From: Ignatzschineria indica
GTDB lineage: Bacteria; Pseudomonadota; Gammaproteobacteria; Cardiobacteriales; Wohlfahrtiimonadaceae
Assembly (NCBI RefSeq): GCF_003121925.1
Contig: NZ_QEWR01000002.1
Location: forward strand, 1,240,001 to 1,304,000
Direction: 5' to 3'
DNA: 64,000 nucleotides
Of this stretch, positions 34,535-43,670 are shown one piece after another; position 1 is the stretch's first letter; each line of letters opens with the position of its first letter. The position numbers were made by a program, and so were the translations under genes. The notes under the pieces were generated by a model. That model had not been told where the DNA came from. It saw only the letters and a list, made by a program, of their open reading frames with translations, and ran no database searches.

Positions 34535-35320
34535 ATGACAAAGCGACATTTCGATTTTCGGCTCTATGCCCGAAAGTTCCTCTATTTTGCAACCATCTTA
34601 GCCTCTCTAATTCTGATCGCAGATATCACCATTGTTGATCTTCCCAATATTCAGAAGAATCTCGATGTTGAACCAACACGCTTACAATTTTGGATCTGTA
34701 TCTACTTTATTATCGATTTTATCCTTCTAATGCTCATTGCAGAGGATAAGATGGCCTACTTTAAAAAATATTTTATACTATTGCCACTATCGATCCCTTA
34801 TAGCAATCTTCTTGCCTACTACTCCATCGACCTAACCTCTGAAGCGGTCTATTTTTTAAAATTTATCCCGATCTTCCGAGGCGTTTTTGCGCTTATTCTC
34901 TTAATTAATCTGGTCATTAGTAATCGAATTACCGGGCTCTTTATCGCCTATCTCTCTATTTTTATCTCCATTACCTATATACAGACGCTCGTCTTCTTTT
35001 TAACAGAATCGCCTGTCAATCCAGAAGTTAAAAACTATTATGATGTCCTTTGGTGGGCTTCGATGACAGTCACAACACTCGGCTCTAATATTATTCCCGT
35101 TACCAGTATCGGTAAAGTCAGTACTGCTATCGTTGCTATTACCGGCATTACGATCTTTCCTATCTTTACAGTCTATATCACCACCATGATTCAAGATTGG
35201 AAAACAAAGGAGAAAGAGCAGGCAAAAATGGCTGTGCTCCTTGCTAAAGGCGGTAGTGATCAATCAGCCATTGCAACAGCGACAGCAACACCCCCTACTC
35301 CCTCTACGCCTTCTCAATAA
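34535..35320 (+). CDS. ion-channel family membrane protein with atypical pore loop
   Basis: A 261-residue membrane protein with about six spans (around 15-35, 50-70, 77-97, 105-128, 132-157 and 193-218), the layout of a small voltage-gated-type potassium channel. The pore loop reads YYDVLWWASMTVTTLGSN (residues 168-185). WWASMTVTT is exactly the pore-helix sequence of K+ channels, but the expected TVGYGD filter is replaced by TLGSN, with Tyr and the following Gly lost. The charged S4 arginine ladder is also weak. The C-terminal tail is low complexity (ATATATPPTPSTPSQ). Ion selectivity cannot be predicted. Weak ribosome site. Confidence 0.75.
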   Translation: MTKRHFDFRLYARKFLYFATILASLILIADITIVDLPNIQKNLDVEPTRLQFWICIYFIIDFILLMLIAEDKMAYFKKYFILLPLSIPYSNLLAYYSIDLTSEAVYFLKFIPIFRGVFALILLINLVISNRITGLFIAYLSIFISITYIQTLVFFLTESPVNPEVKNYYDVLWWASMTVTTLGSNIIPVTSIGKVSTAIVAITGITIFPIFTVYITTMIQDWKTKEKEQAKMAVLLAKGGSDQSAIATATATPPTPSTPSQ

Positions 35321-35878
35321 GAGATTTATCGGCTTCATCTCTCTCACCATCTCCAGCCATCAGCTCTCATCAACAAATGGTGAGAACTGATGGGTGTTCG
35401 TAAAAATCTACAAAAATCTATAAAAGTCTATAAAAATTATAAAAAACTTACTTAGGTCAGATTGTCGTGAGATATATTCCTTATTGATTCTGAAAAGCAT
35501 CCTATAATGGGAATAGGCATTCATACTATAAAGCAATATAATATCTAGCTAGAGATCATTGCCGACAGATCATTGGCAACAAACCATTATTGAGAGAATA
35601 GTAGGGAGAGGTCGATCAACCCATTTTGTAAACGTAGCGCTATAGCACAATGTTATTATCGATATTAATATTTTATATTAAAGGTTTCCCTCACTCTCAA
35701 TTAGAATGAAGTTAAGTAGAGAAAAAGTAGAGAAAAGACAAAATCAATCTACATTCGGTAGATCCTAGATCAATATTGAATAGACGCTAGATAAGAATTG
35801 CTAAAAAATATCGTTCCAATTTTCTTTTTTAAATAATCTGGTGCTTTAATCGGCACTCTAAAGACAAGGAGTCTAACT
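35321..35878. other. 558-bp intergenic region ahead of the alcohol dehydrogenase
   Basis: No ORF. It starts with an imperfect hairpin (CCATCAG-C-TCTCA / TGAGA-A-CTGATGG, about 35356-35393) that may end the channel transcript, then the 10-bp phased A-tract repeat (35401-35450). The rest is AT-rich, with a GTAGCGCTATAGC dyad near 35636, and carries the dehydrogenase promoter. Confidence 0.55.
35401..35450. repeat. 10-bp phased A-tract repeat
   Basis: Units TAAAAATCTA, CAAAAATCTA, TAAAAGTCTA, TAAAAATTAT and AAAAAACTTA follow with an exact 10-bp period. A-tracts repeated once per helical turn are the textbook cause of intrinsic DNA bending. Confidence 0.88.
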
Positions 35879-37027
35879 ATGAGTAGTACTTTCTTTATGC
35901 CACCCGTCAATATTATTGGTGAAAATGCGTTAGCAGATGCAGTTGCAACTTTAAGAGGCTATGGCTTCAAAAAAGGATTGATCGTGACCGATAAATTCCT
36001 TGCAACTTCAGGTATGGCGGATGAAGTCATCAAGCTTCTCAATAATGTTGATATTGAAGCTGTCGTCTTTGATGGTACAAATCCTAACCCAACAACAAAG
36101 AATGTCGCTGATGGTTTAGCAATTCTTAAAGAGAATGAGTGTGATTTTGTGATCTCTCTAGGAGGCGGATCACCTCATGACTGTGCTAAAGGAATCGCTC
36201 TTTGTGCAACAAATGGTGATGATATCAGCGCATTTGAAGGTTTAGATAAGACTAAAAACCCACAATTACCGATGGTAGCGATCAATACGACTGCTGGAAC
36301 AGCAAGTGAAATGACCCGCTTCTGCATCATCACAGATGAAGAGCGTCACGTGAAGATGGCGATTGTTGATAAAAACTCAACTCCTATCCTCTCTGTCAAT
36401 GATCCACATATGATGAAAGGAATGCCAAAGGGCTTAACAGCGGCAACCGGTATGGATGCGATGACACATGCCGTTGAAGCTTATATCTCAACAGCAGCAA
36501 ATCCTATTACAGATGCTTGCGCGCTCAAAGCGATCAGCTTAATTGTTGAAAACTTACAAGCTGCAGTTGCAAATGGGGATGATATTACAGCTCGTGATAA
36601 TATGGCTTATGCACAATTCCTCGCAGGAATGGCATTCAATAATGCTTCATTAGGATATGTCCACGCGATGGCGCACCAGTTAGGCGGCATGTATGACCTT
36701 CCACACGGTGTTTGTAACGCAGTATTACTTCCTCATGTCTTAGATTTCAATAAGAGCGCGGCAGCTGCTCGTCTTAAAGATGTAGCAAAAGCGATGCATA
36801 TTGATGTTGCGAACATGAGTGATAAAGAGGCTGCAGATGCGGCAATTGCGAAGATTCGTGAGCTTTCAGAAAGTATCGATATCCCAGCGAACTTAACACT
36901 TCTTAATGCAAAAGAGGAAGATATTCCCCTCCTTGCTAAAAATGCACTTCTTGACGTCTGTTCAGCAACTAACCCTGTTCAAGGTACGCAAGCAGATGTT
37001 GAGAATATCTTTAAAGCAGCAATGTAA
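35879..37027 (+). CDS. iron-containing alcohol dehydrogenase (YiaY/AdhB type)
   Basis: Cytosolic group III Fe-dependent NAD alcohol dehydrogenase, 382 residues, the standard length. The NAD-binding [11 protein letters not shown] is near residue 97, [12 protein letters not shown] follows, and the metal ligands lie in [14 protein letters not shown] (Asp, His), HAMAHQLGG and [13 protein letters not shown]. Closest to Zymomonas ADH II/E. coli YiaY; substrate probably short primary alcohols or aldehydes. Codon choice is noticeably biased to a few A/T-ending codons (GCA, GAT, CTT), as expected for a well-expressed gene. AAGGAG lies 8 bases before the ATG; it ends at its own terminator. Confidence 0.93.
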   Translation: MSSTFFMPPVNIIGENALADAVATLRGYGFKKGLIVTDKFLATSGMADEVIKLLNNVDIEAVVFDGTNPNPTTKNVADGLAILKENECDFVISLGGGSPHDCAKGIALCATNGDDISAFEGLDKTKNPQLPMVAINTTAGTASEMTRFCIITDEERHVKMAIVDKNSTPILSVNDPHMMKGMPKGLTAATGMDAMTHAVEAYISTAANPITDACALKAISLIVENLQAAVANGDDITARDNMAYAQFLAGMAFNNASLGYVHAMAHQLGGMYDLPHGVCNAVLLPHVLDFNKSAAAARLKDVAKAMHIDVANMSDKEAADAAIAKIRELSESIDIPANLTLLNAKEEDIPLLAKNALLDVCSATNPVQGTQADVENIFKAAM

Positions 37028-37174
37028 TCACTTAAAGTTAATTGTTTAGAATTAATTGTTTAGAGTTGGTTACTTTGAGTTAGTTGCTTTGAGTCTTTGT
37101 CATTTTAATGTCAATGATCATTACAAATAGGTATTGCAAATAAGCGTTATAACTCTTAAATGACTTTCAATAAG

Positions 37175-37206
37175 AAGAGCGTTCAAAGTGAACGCTCTTT
37201 TTTATC
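37175..37206 (+). terminator. intrinsic terminator after the alcohol dehydrogenase
   Basis: AAGAGCGTTCA-AAG-TGAACGCTCTT followed by TTTTATC. Confidence 0.93.
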
Positions 37207-37248
37207 TTCTGCTATATCTTCTATCTTCTGTCTGATCTTCTATTTAAA

Positions 37249-37296
37249 TTTAATCACCGATTTAATCATCGATTTGATCATCGATTTGATCAGCTC
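37249..37296. repeat. 12-bp tandem repeat, three to four copies
   Basis: TTTAATCACCGA, TTTAATCATCGA, TTTGATCATCGA and a degenerate TTTGATCAGCTC, ~65 bp past the gldA stop codon. Confidence 0.85.
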
Positions 37297-37360
37297 GCTG
37301 ATCAATGCTTCTCTCTATCCGCCAATTAAAACAAAACGACCAAACACCGATATCAGAGTA

Positions 37361-38476
37361 TTACGCTTCATCACTATTGAGCCATGCTCGCCCTAATCGA
37401 TCTGCAGTGATAATCGCAGCATAGACATCTTCTTCTGTAACATTAAAGGGCATATTATGGATCGTATCAGCCTCTGCACAACTCAGTTTTGCCGCTTCTT
37501 TAAGACGCTCATGATAACGTGGTGCATCATCATTTAGACCCAATTGTGCCAATGTTACCGGCAGACCGACAGCGGTTGAGAAAGAGAGAACTTCTTCAAG
37601 CTCTTCAAGTGGACTATTCTCCAAAATAAGCTGCACTAAAACACCAAAGGCAACCTTCTCGCCATGATACATCTCATGACACTCTTCAATTACGGTTAAT
37701 CCATTATGAATCGCATGGCATGCTGCCAATCCCGCACTCTCAAATCCTAAACCACTTAAGAGGGTATTGGCTTCAACTATATCTTCTACCGCCTTGGTAC
37801 TCACACGATTTTCAACAGCAAATTTCGCCTTAAGACCCTCTTCCAATAATGTTTGATAGCAGAGCTCCGCTAATGCCATTGCCGCTCTTGTCGTTAAGCC
37901 TCCGGCCATTGTCGCTTTCTGCGCATCAGTACAGGCCCTCGCTTCAAAATAGGTTGCTAAAGCATCCCCCATTCCGGCAACAAAGAGGCGAACAGGTGCA
38001 TTAGCGATAATTGTTGTATCCATCACAACAACATCTGGATTTTTGGGATAGAGTAGATAACTCTCAAACTCTCCATTATCGGTATAGATCACCGAGAGCG
38101 CACTTGTAGGGGCATCTGTTGAAGCTATTGTTGGAGCGATCACAATCGGAACTCCACCATAATATGCAACCGCTTTTGCCGCATCTAAGGTCTTTCCACC
38201 GCCAACGCCAACAACAATATCTGCACCACTTTGAGCAAAGAGATCTCCGAGACGTTTAATCTCATTTTGAGAACACTCTCCTTGAAATACCGCTTTATGG
38301 TAGGCGATATCACTCTTTTGACAACTCTCTTGCAACATTGATTCAACAAGGCCAAAGACAAATTGATCTGCAATAAAGAGCGCTTTTTTCCCAAGAGGCT
38401 TAATATACTCTGCAATTTCATAGAGCGCATTAGGACCTTGGACGTACTTACCGGGAGATTGCAATACTTTTAACAT
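37361..38476 (-). CDS. gldA: glycerol dehydrogenase GldA
   Basis: Zinc/iron-type NAD glycerol dehydrogenase of 371 residues that oxidises glycerol to dihydroxyacetone, or works in the reverse direction. Opening SPGKYVQGPNAL, NAD motif VGVGGGKTLDAAKA, PTIASTDAPTSALSVIY, and metal ligands in GMGDALATYFEAR (Asp), AACHAIHNGL (His) and YHGEKVAFG (His) identify it. No dihydroxyacetone kinase lies nearby. GGAG lies 8 bases before the ATG, and a perfect 15-bp palindrome lies 26-40 bp upstream of the start. Confidence 0.94.
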   Translation of the reverse strand: MLKVLQSPGKYVQGPNALYEIAEYIKPLGKKALFIADQFVFGLVESMLQESCQKSDIAYHKAVFQGECSQNEIKRLGDLFAQSGADIVVGVGGGKTLDAAKAVAYYGGVPIVIAPTIASTDAPTSALSVIYTDNGEFESYLLYPKNPDVVVMDTTIIANAPVRLFVAGMGDALATYFEARACTDAQKATMAGGLTTRAAMALAELCYQTLLEEGLKAKFAVENRVSTKAVEDIVEANTLLSGLGFESAGLAACHAIHNGLTVIEECHEMYHGEKVAFGVLVQLILENSPLEELEEVLSFSTAVGLPVTLAQLGLNDDAPRYHERLKEAAKLSCAEADTIHNMPFNVTEEDVYAAIITADRLGRAWLNSDEA

Positions 38477-38501
38477 AGAGACTCCTTTGTTAAATGGGTT
38501 G

Positions 38502-38516
38502 AACGGTTAAACCGTT
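38502..38516. promoter_or_regulatory. perfect palindrome upstream of gldA
   Basis: AACGGTTAAACCGTT, 7-bp arms around one base, 26-40 bp ahead of the gldA start codon. Candidate repressor operator; no regulator gene adjoins it. Confidence 0.5.
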
Positions 38517-38582
38517 AGAGGTTTTAATAGATCCTCTCACTTCACTTTAGCAGATCTCGCTACGACTTATCCGTTCTCCATC

Positions 38583-38611
38583 AAAAAAGCGCCACCTATT
38601 AGATGACGCTT
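38583..38611 (-). terminator. intrinsic terminator after the Dyp peroxidase gene
   Basis: Minus strand AAGCGTCATC-TAATA-GGTGGCGCTT (10 bp including G-U pairs) followed by TTTT. Confidence 0.85.
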
Positions 38612-38682
38612 CCTTAAATTAATAACTTAAATAGATATTCTTAAAAGATCTCCTACAGATGAGATCTACTACAGATGATCTA

Positions 38683-39603
38683 TTACGCTGCCCCAATCTC
38701 TTCAAGTTGATCGAGGGATGGCGCATAGAGGAAACTTCCGGTAACTGCATGTGTATAAGAGAGCATGCGATCGAAATGTTCATCCTCTTCTCCAAACATG
38801 CGCGCTAACATCTTTTCATAACGGGTCAATTCTGCACTATAAGCGAGGAAATAGAGCCCTTTCTCTCCACTTGCATAACCATATGGTAAGCTGTGACGAA
38901 CAATCTCTAACTCTTCCCCATCTTCATCAATCACAACTCGTTCTGTATGAGCACCAACCGGTTTCTCATCATCATCCATCTCAATATCTTCTACTTTTGT
39001 TCGCCCGAAGATATCCTCTTGTGTCTTAAGATCAAAATGATTAATCTGCTCTAATGAGTGAACCCATTTTTGAGCAATGACATAACTTCCGCCGGCATCA
39101 ATCCCCTCATTAATTACCGCGACCTCAGTACGATCTTTTAATCCTTTAGGATTTTCTGTTCCATCAACAAATCCACCCAGATCACGCGCTTCAATCCATC
39201 TAAAACCGTGCACCTCTTCCTCTACCGTAATAAGATCTCCAAAGATCTTCACTAGATCTTGTGCCACTGAAAAATTGATACGATGAGAGTGGGAATTGAT
39301 ATGAACAAACATATCACGTTGCGTTGCTTTCGCCATACCGTAACCGAGCTCTCTAAAGTCGACTAATTCCGGTGCACTTTTACCATTTTCAGAGAGAGCC
39401 GTCCAAGCTTCTCGACCAAAAGCAACAACAATCTGTAAACCGGATTTATCAAAGCGACTGGTATACGATCTTTGACGCGCAAGTAGACCTGCAATCGCAT
39501 CTTTAATGGCATCGAGATCATCACTCTTAAAATTAATTTCCATAAAAATCGCATGATCACGATTCTCAACGACTAATCCTTCTTGAAAATTTAGTTCACT
39601 CAT
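38683..39603 (-). CDS. Dyp-type haem peroxidase (YfeX-like)
   Basis: A 306-residue cytosolic haem peroxidase. The hallmark GFVDGTENP motif carries the distal Asp; the proximal haem histidine is probably in GAHTERVV, and the VRHSLPYG segment has the distal Arg. The cytoplasmic YfeX/type P subgroup fits because there is no Tat signal. Substrates for the group include porphyrinogens and dyes; a role in iron release from haem has been debated. It may relate to the haem-type TonB receptor in this window, but there is no direct link. GAAAGGAG precedes the ATG. Confidence 0.92.
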   Translation of the reverse strand: MSELNFQEGLVVENRDHAIFMEINFKSDDLDAIKDAIAGLLARQRSYTSRFDKSGLQIVVAFGREAWTALSENGKSAPELVDFRELGYGMAKATQRDMFVHINSHSHRINFSVAQDLVKIFGDLITVEEEVHGFRWIEARDLGGFVDGTENPKGLKDRTEVAVINEGIDAGGSYVIAQKWVHSLEQINHFDLKTQEDIFGRTKVEDIEMDDDEKPVGAHTERVVIDEDGEELEIVRHSLPYGYASGEKGLYFLAYSAELTRYEKMLARMFGEEDEHFDRMLSYTHAVTGSFLYAPSLDQLEEIGAA

Positions 39604-39940
39604 TGCTGCTCCTTTCTTCCGTTATTAATCAATTTATTGCGGAGTATAATCGACTCTCTTGAGACTCTCTTGAGACTCTCTTGAAGTTGTCTCGAGATTG
39701 TCTCGAAGTTATCTCAAGATGATCTCTAAAACAATCGATTCTCTTTCTATTCAAAGCACTGCTATTACCTCTACAATCATACCGCTTTTTACAATTATCG
39801 CCTACACTCAGCTCAAAATAAGCGAGCTTTTACTACCTTTTTGTCTAGAGTTTCCTCACTTTTCTGCCCCTCAACCATTTTAGAAGTAGCGTACAATAGA
39901 TCTGTTAATAGATGCTTCAATCCCTAATGGTAAAAATAAT
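39604..39940. other. divergent intergenic region between peroxidase and Nudix genes
   Basis: No gene seen. It is dominated by the 11-bp array at 39650-39726, next to the peroxidase start, then AT-rich sequence before the Nudix gene. Confidence 0.55.
39650..39726. repeat. 11-bp tandem repeat, seven copies
   Basis: GACTCTCTTGA three times, then AGTTGTCTCGA, GATTGTCTCGA, AGTTATCTCAA and GATGATCTCTA, all with an 11-bp register. It begins ~47 bp upstream of the peroxidase start codon. Confidence 0.9.
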
Positions 39941-40414
39941 ATGAATAAGATATCTCACACCCCTGAAGAAAAACTCTTTATCCTAGCCGCCGGCATTATG
40001 ATCGATCCTAAAGGGCGACTCCTTATTGTCCGAAAGAAAAATACCGAAAAATATATGCTTCCAGGTGGCAAGATCGAGCCCCATGAAACGGCAATCGAGG
40101 CACTTATCCGAGAACTTAAAGAGGAACTCGATGTAGAGATTCCCGCAGCGCTTGCCAACTTTATCACCACTTATGAAGCGCCAGCCGCAAATGAGCCGGG
40201 ATATCAGATTCGCTCTAACCTCTTCTTTATTCTTCTTCCACAAGCAATCGAGGTTAAGGCTGCAACAGAGATTGCCGAAGCGATCTGGATTACACCTCAA
40301 GAGGTCGAAAATTACCCGCTTGCTCCGCTAATGACAAGTTTTGTCATTCCCACTTGGCTAGATCTGATCGCAGAAGCGGGAGCATCATTGGGATTTGATC
40401 TTCATAACGCTTAA
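39941..40414 (+). CDS. Nudix hydrolase
   Basis: A 157-residue Nudix-fold pyrophosphohydrolase. The Nudix box is complete: GGKIEPHETAIEALIRELKE followed by EL (residues 42-63), with the REXXEE metal-binding glutamates. Members hydrolyse nucleoside diphosphates linked to other groups (oxidised dNTPs, ADP-ribose, NADH); the box alone does not fix the substrate. Ribosome site is weak. Followed after 85 bp by the esterase gene. Confidence 0.9.
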   Translation: MNKISHTPEEKLFILAAGIMIDPKGRLLIVRKKNTEKYMLPGGKIEPHETAIEALIRELKEELDVEIPAALANFITTYEAPAANEPGYQIRSNLFFILLPQAIEVKAATEIAEAIWITPQEVENYPLAPLMTSFVIPTWLDLIAEAGASLGFDLHNA

Positions 40415-40499
40415 ACGACCTGCTCACAGACATGCTCACTTAAGGGATCAATGTTATGATCAGATAAAGTACATTCAATCTTAAAAGAGGAGTTTCCCC

Positions 40500-41159
40500 A
40501 TGGATAAACCTATTATTCTCGATCCGAAACAATCGGCTGATTCTGCGGTAATCTGGCTACATGGCCTAGGGGCTACTAAAGAGGATTTTCTCCCCGTAGC
40601 GCAGATTCTTCAGCGAGATGCGCTTCCCCATACCCGTTTTATTCTACCCCAAGCACCCGTTCGTCCCGTTACCTTGAACAATGGCTTTCCAATGCCCTCT
40701 TGGTATGACATTATCGCACTTACCTCCCCTCGTGAAATAAAGCTCTCTGAACTCGATGAGTCGAGCCAATCGATTATTGCTTTGATTGAGGCAGAGATCG
40801 AAAAGGGAATTCCCCTTGAGCGTATTATTTTGGCAGGATTCTCCCAAGGTGGTGCTGTCGTACTCCATACTGCTTTTATCGCTTATCCCAAAAATGTCGG
40901 TGGCGTGATGGCACTCTCAACCTATAGTGCAACCTTCGATGAAGCGATTACCCTCGATGAAAAGAAGAAGCAGATCCCAACACTCCATCTTCACGGCTCT
41001 TTAGATCCTGTTGTTAAGATCGAATTAGGTCGTGCCGCGGAACAATTTCTAAAAGCCCAAGGTATCGATACCCGTTGGCATGATTACCCTATGCAACATG
41101 AGGTAATCAATGATGAGCTACAAGATATTGCCAAGTGGTTAATAGAGCGTCTAGGTTAA
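40500..41159 (+). CDS. carboxylesterase/phospholipase (alpha/beta hydrolase)
   Basis: A 219-residue cytosolic esterase of the phospholipase/carboxylesterase family (acyl-protein thioesterase fold). The triad is Ser in GFSQGGAVVLH (about 116), Asp in HGSLDPVV (about 166) and His in MQHEV (about 201). WLHGLGATKEDF forms the oxyanion loop and PVTLNNGFPMPSWYD is a family insert. Esterase or thioesterase activity is expected; substrate unknown. GAGGAG precedes the ATG; the next gene starts 11 bases after its stop, so the two are probably cotranscribed. Confidence 0.92.
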   Translation: MDKPIILDPKQSADSAVIWLHGLGATKEDFLPVAQILQRDALPHTRFILPQAPVRPVTLNNGFPMPSWYDIIALTSPREIKLSELDESSQSIIALIEAEIEKGIPLERIILAGFSQGGAVVLHTAFIAYPKNVGGVMALSTYSATFDEAITLDEKKKQIPTLHLHGSLDPVVKIELGRAAEQFLKAQGIDTRWHDYPMQHEVINDELQDIAKWLIERLG

Positions 41160-41169
41160 GGAGGCTATT

Positions 41170-42528
41170 ATGCAACAGGAACTCAATATTGTTGTCATTG
41201 GGGGAATCGCTGCCGGCATGAGCGTTGCGGCAAAAGCTAAACGGGAAAACCCTCAGGCAAATATTACAGTTATCGAAAAAGAGAACTATATCTCCTTTGG
41301 TGCTTGTGGTCTCCCTTACTATCTCGGGGGGCAATTTGATGATCCTCAAAAGATGTTTGCCCGAACGCCTGAAATGATAGAAAAGAGCGGCATCAATCTT
41401 CTTCTTGAATCAGAGGCCACAGCGGTTGATACAACTCGAAAAATAGTCACCTATCGTGACAAGAGTGGAATGAATCAGGAGATTGCTTTTGATCGTCTGA
41501 TGATCGCAACTGGCGCTTCAGCAAATCGACTCCCCTTTGAAGGGATGGATGCGCCTAATCTCTACCTCCATACAAAGTTACGCGATGCAGAGGCGCTTAA
41601 AGCAAAACTCGATCAATACCGATCGATCGCTATTATAGGCGGCGGCTTTATTGGTGTTGAAGTTGCCGATCAATTAGCGTTACTTGGCAAAAAGGTTACC
41701 CTCCTTCAAAGTGGTGATGCCATTATGCAAGGCCCTTTCGATCCAGAGTTCTCTCACTTAATGCAAGAAGCGTTAGAGGCAGAAGGCGTCGATCTTCGAT
41801 TGCAGCAAAATGTCACCGGCTTTCAACTCTCTGATGGCAAGATTGTCGCTGTTAAGACCGAAGTGGAGAAGATCACGGTTGATGCAGTTGTCGTTGCCAT
41901 CGGTTTTCGCCCTAATACCGACTTCTTAACCGATCCTCAGCTGAAGAAACTGCCCAATGGTGCGATCTTAATCAACCCATTTGGAGAAACCTCTATCGAA
42001 GGAGTTTTTAGTGCCGGCGACTGTGCATCAATCTATCATCGACAATTGGGCGATCGCTATATTCCTCTGGCCACCTATGCCAATAAGATGGGGCGTATTA
42101 TCGGCAGTAATATTGTTCGATCACCGGAACATTATATCGCTTTCCCCGGCGCTTTAGGCTCAAGCATGATTAAAGTAGGTCAATATGAAGCAGGAAGCAC
42201 AGGACTGACTGAAAAGATGGCAAAGCAGCTAGAAGAATCAACTGAGGTAAAATATAAGAGCACATTGATTAAAACAGCGAACCATACCGATTACTACCCA
42301 GGTCAAGAGGAGCTGACTATCAAATTGGTCTATCGTGAGGATAATCATCGCTTAGTAGGTGCGCAAATATTTGGTAAAAAAGATGCGGCACTTCGTCTCC
42401 ATGCGCTCTCTGTCGCTATCCACGCTGAGCTTTCTACAGAGGAATTAGGATTTCTCGATCTCGGTTATGCACCGCCCTTTACAACCACTTGGGAAGCGAT
42501 CAATATTGCGGCAAATACAGCCAAATAG
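41170..42528 (+). CDS. FAD-dependent oxidoreductase, CoA-disulfide reductase/NADH oxidase-like
   Basis: A 452-residue pyridine nucleotide-disulfide oxidoreductase. FAD motif VVIGGIAAGMSVAAKAKR at residue ~8, single redox cysteine C46 in ISFGACGLPYYLGG, NAD motif AIIGGGFIGVEVADQLA, the second FAD motif FSAGDCASIYH, and a C-terminal dimerisation domain ending EAINIAANTAK. One active cysteine (no CxxxxC) places it with CoA-disulfide reductases, NADH oxidases/peroxidases and polysulfide reductases. The conserved C-terminal tyrosines used in CoA-disulfide reductase are not clear, so the exact reaction stays open. AAGGAGG precedes the ATG. Confidence 0.87.
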   Translation: MQQELNIVVIGGIAAGMSVAAKAKRENPQANITVIEKENYISFGACGLPYYLGGQFDDPQKMFARTPEMIEKSGINLLLESEATAVDTTRKIVTYRDKSGMNQEIAFDRLMIATGASANRLPFEGMDAPNLYLHTKLRDAEALKAKLDQYRSIAIIGGGFIGVEVADQLALLGKKVTLLQSGDAIMQGPFDPEFSHLMQEALEAEGVDLRLQQNVTGFQLSDGKIVAVKTEVEKITVDAVVVAIGFRPNTDFLTDPQLKKLPNGAILINPFGETSIEGVFSAGDCASIYHRQLGDRYIPLATYANKMGRIIGSNIVRSPEHYIAFPGALGSSMIKVGQYEAGSTGLTEKMAKQLEESTEVKYKSTLIKTANHTDYYPGQEELTIKLVYREDNHRLVGAQIFGKKDAALRLHALSVAIHAELSTEELGFLDLGYAPPFTTTWEAINIAANTAK

Positions 42529-42819
42529 TCTACTCATAAAGTATTTAAAAAATATTCATGAGCAGATTTGAGAGATCACAATTTCTCCTACTTATCACAA
42601 TAAAATCGGACTTAGGGAATCATTAAGGGATCATTAAGGGGGCATTCATTCATCTAATAGAAGATGAAATTGATTGCTCCCTTAACATTTTTATGTAAAA
42701 GTGAAATCAGATAACAATAATAATCGGTCCCAATGTTAGGTAGCTATTGAGTGACTGAAAACCCTATAAAGAGCTACCTTATCGAATATTTCGATAACTT
42801 ATATTTGGAGGAATGAGAG
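42529..42819. other. intergenic region before the GntR gene
   Basis: No ORF. It contains an 11-bp direct repeat ATCATTAAGGG (42619-42629, 42630-42640), another case of the 11-bp period. Confidence 0.5.
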
Positions 42820-43521
42820 ATGAAATTATCCGCTGTTGAACGCTTACCTCATGAAGAAGTTATTCTCGATTTTATGGAGATGATTGAATCAGGCCAATTT
42901 CTTCCCGGAGAGATTCTACCGTCACTCCCTGAAATTCAGGAATCTCTTCAGAGATCAGAAACAGATATCTTAAAGGCGATTGACGTTCTCAAAGAGGAAG
43001 ATATCTTCCTCGATCGTGAAGGCCTGCTCTTCTTAACAAGAAGTGATAAAGATCTTATTCTTAGCCGTTTGAAAAATAGCGTTCTCAATATCCATTCAGC
43101 GGCCATTGTTGATCTTCTAGAAATTCGTGAAGGGTTAGAGACTCGAGCTTTCGTCCTTGCTACAAAACGCGCAACGAATGATGATTTACAACAGATCGAA
43201 GAGGCACTTATCGCACTTGAGGAGCGAATTAAACTCCACAAAGCGGCCACTAAAGAGGATCTACGCTTTCATCTCGCCCTGATCAAAGCGAGTCATAATC
43301 CCACAATGGTCGAGATGATGGAAATTATCTTCAAGCAGCTCTTCGAATCACTCAATGAGACAAGAACCAATGTTAGAAAATTGGAGAATGTTGATCACTT
43401 TGTCGATGTTCATAGAGAGCTCTACAATGCGCTTTTAGCACGAGATGCAGAGAGAGGGGTTGCACTTATGAAGAATCATATTGAAGATACAATTAATCTC
43501 TATGTAGCCGAGTCAAAATAA
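42820..43521 (+). CDS. GntR-family regulator, FadR/FCD subfamily
   Basis: A 233-residue regulator. The winged helix is at ~10-70 (LPHEEVILDFMEMIESGQF, PGEILPSLPEIQESL, with less typical recognition residues SETDILKAIDVL). The all-helical FCD effector domain follows (LEIREGLETRAFVLA), with likely metal-ligand positions in DLRFHLALIKASHNP, HRELYNALLARD and MKNHIE. FCD regulators of this type sense carboxylates such as lactate, gluconate or pyruvate; the ligand here is unknown. No target operon is adjacent, apart from the CoA-disulfide-reductase-like gene upstream. GGAGG precedes the ATG. Confidence 0.87.
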   Translation: MKLSAVERLPHEEVILDFMEMIESGQFLPGEILPSLPEIQESLQRSETDILKAIDVLKEEDIFLDREGLLFLTRSDKDLILSRLKNSVLNIHSAAIVDLLEIREGLETRAFVLATKRATNDDLQQIEEALIALEERIKLHKAATKEDLRFHLALIKASHNPTMVEMMEIIFKQLFESLNETRTNVRKLENVDHFVDVHRELYNALLARDAERGVALMKNHIEDTINLYVAESK

Positions 43522-43574
43522 GGTCAATCAACTCAAGAATCGAAGAGTGACCACTATCTCCCTATCTCCGATCA

Positions 43575-43658
43575 GAGATAGAGATAGAGATAGAGATAGA
43601 GATAGCGATAGAGATAGAGATAGAGATAGAGATAGAGATAGAGATAGAGATAGAGATA
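43575..43658. repeat. (GAGATA)14 hexanucleotide microsatellite
   Basis: Fourteen contiguous 6-bp units with a single interruption (GCGATA). The sequence just before it, CTATCTCCCTATCTCC (about 43560-43570), is complementary, so the whole stretch can form hairpins. It lies between the GntR stop codon and a terminator. Confidence 0.93.
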
Positions 43659-43670
43659 AGTATATAGATA

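Larger units (their letters stand above)
37028..37360. other. convergent region between alcohol dehydrogenase and gldA
   Basis: No gene supported. It has ~15-bp repeats resembling TTAATTGTTTAGAAT/TTAGTTGCTTTGAG (37038-37094), a strong terminator (37175-37206) and a 12-bp array (37249-37296). Confidence 0.6.
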
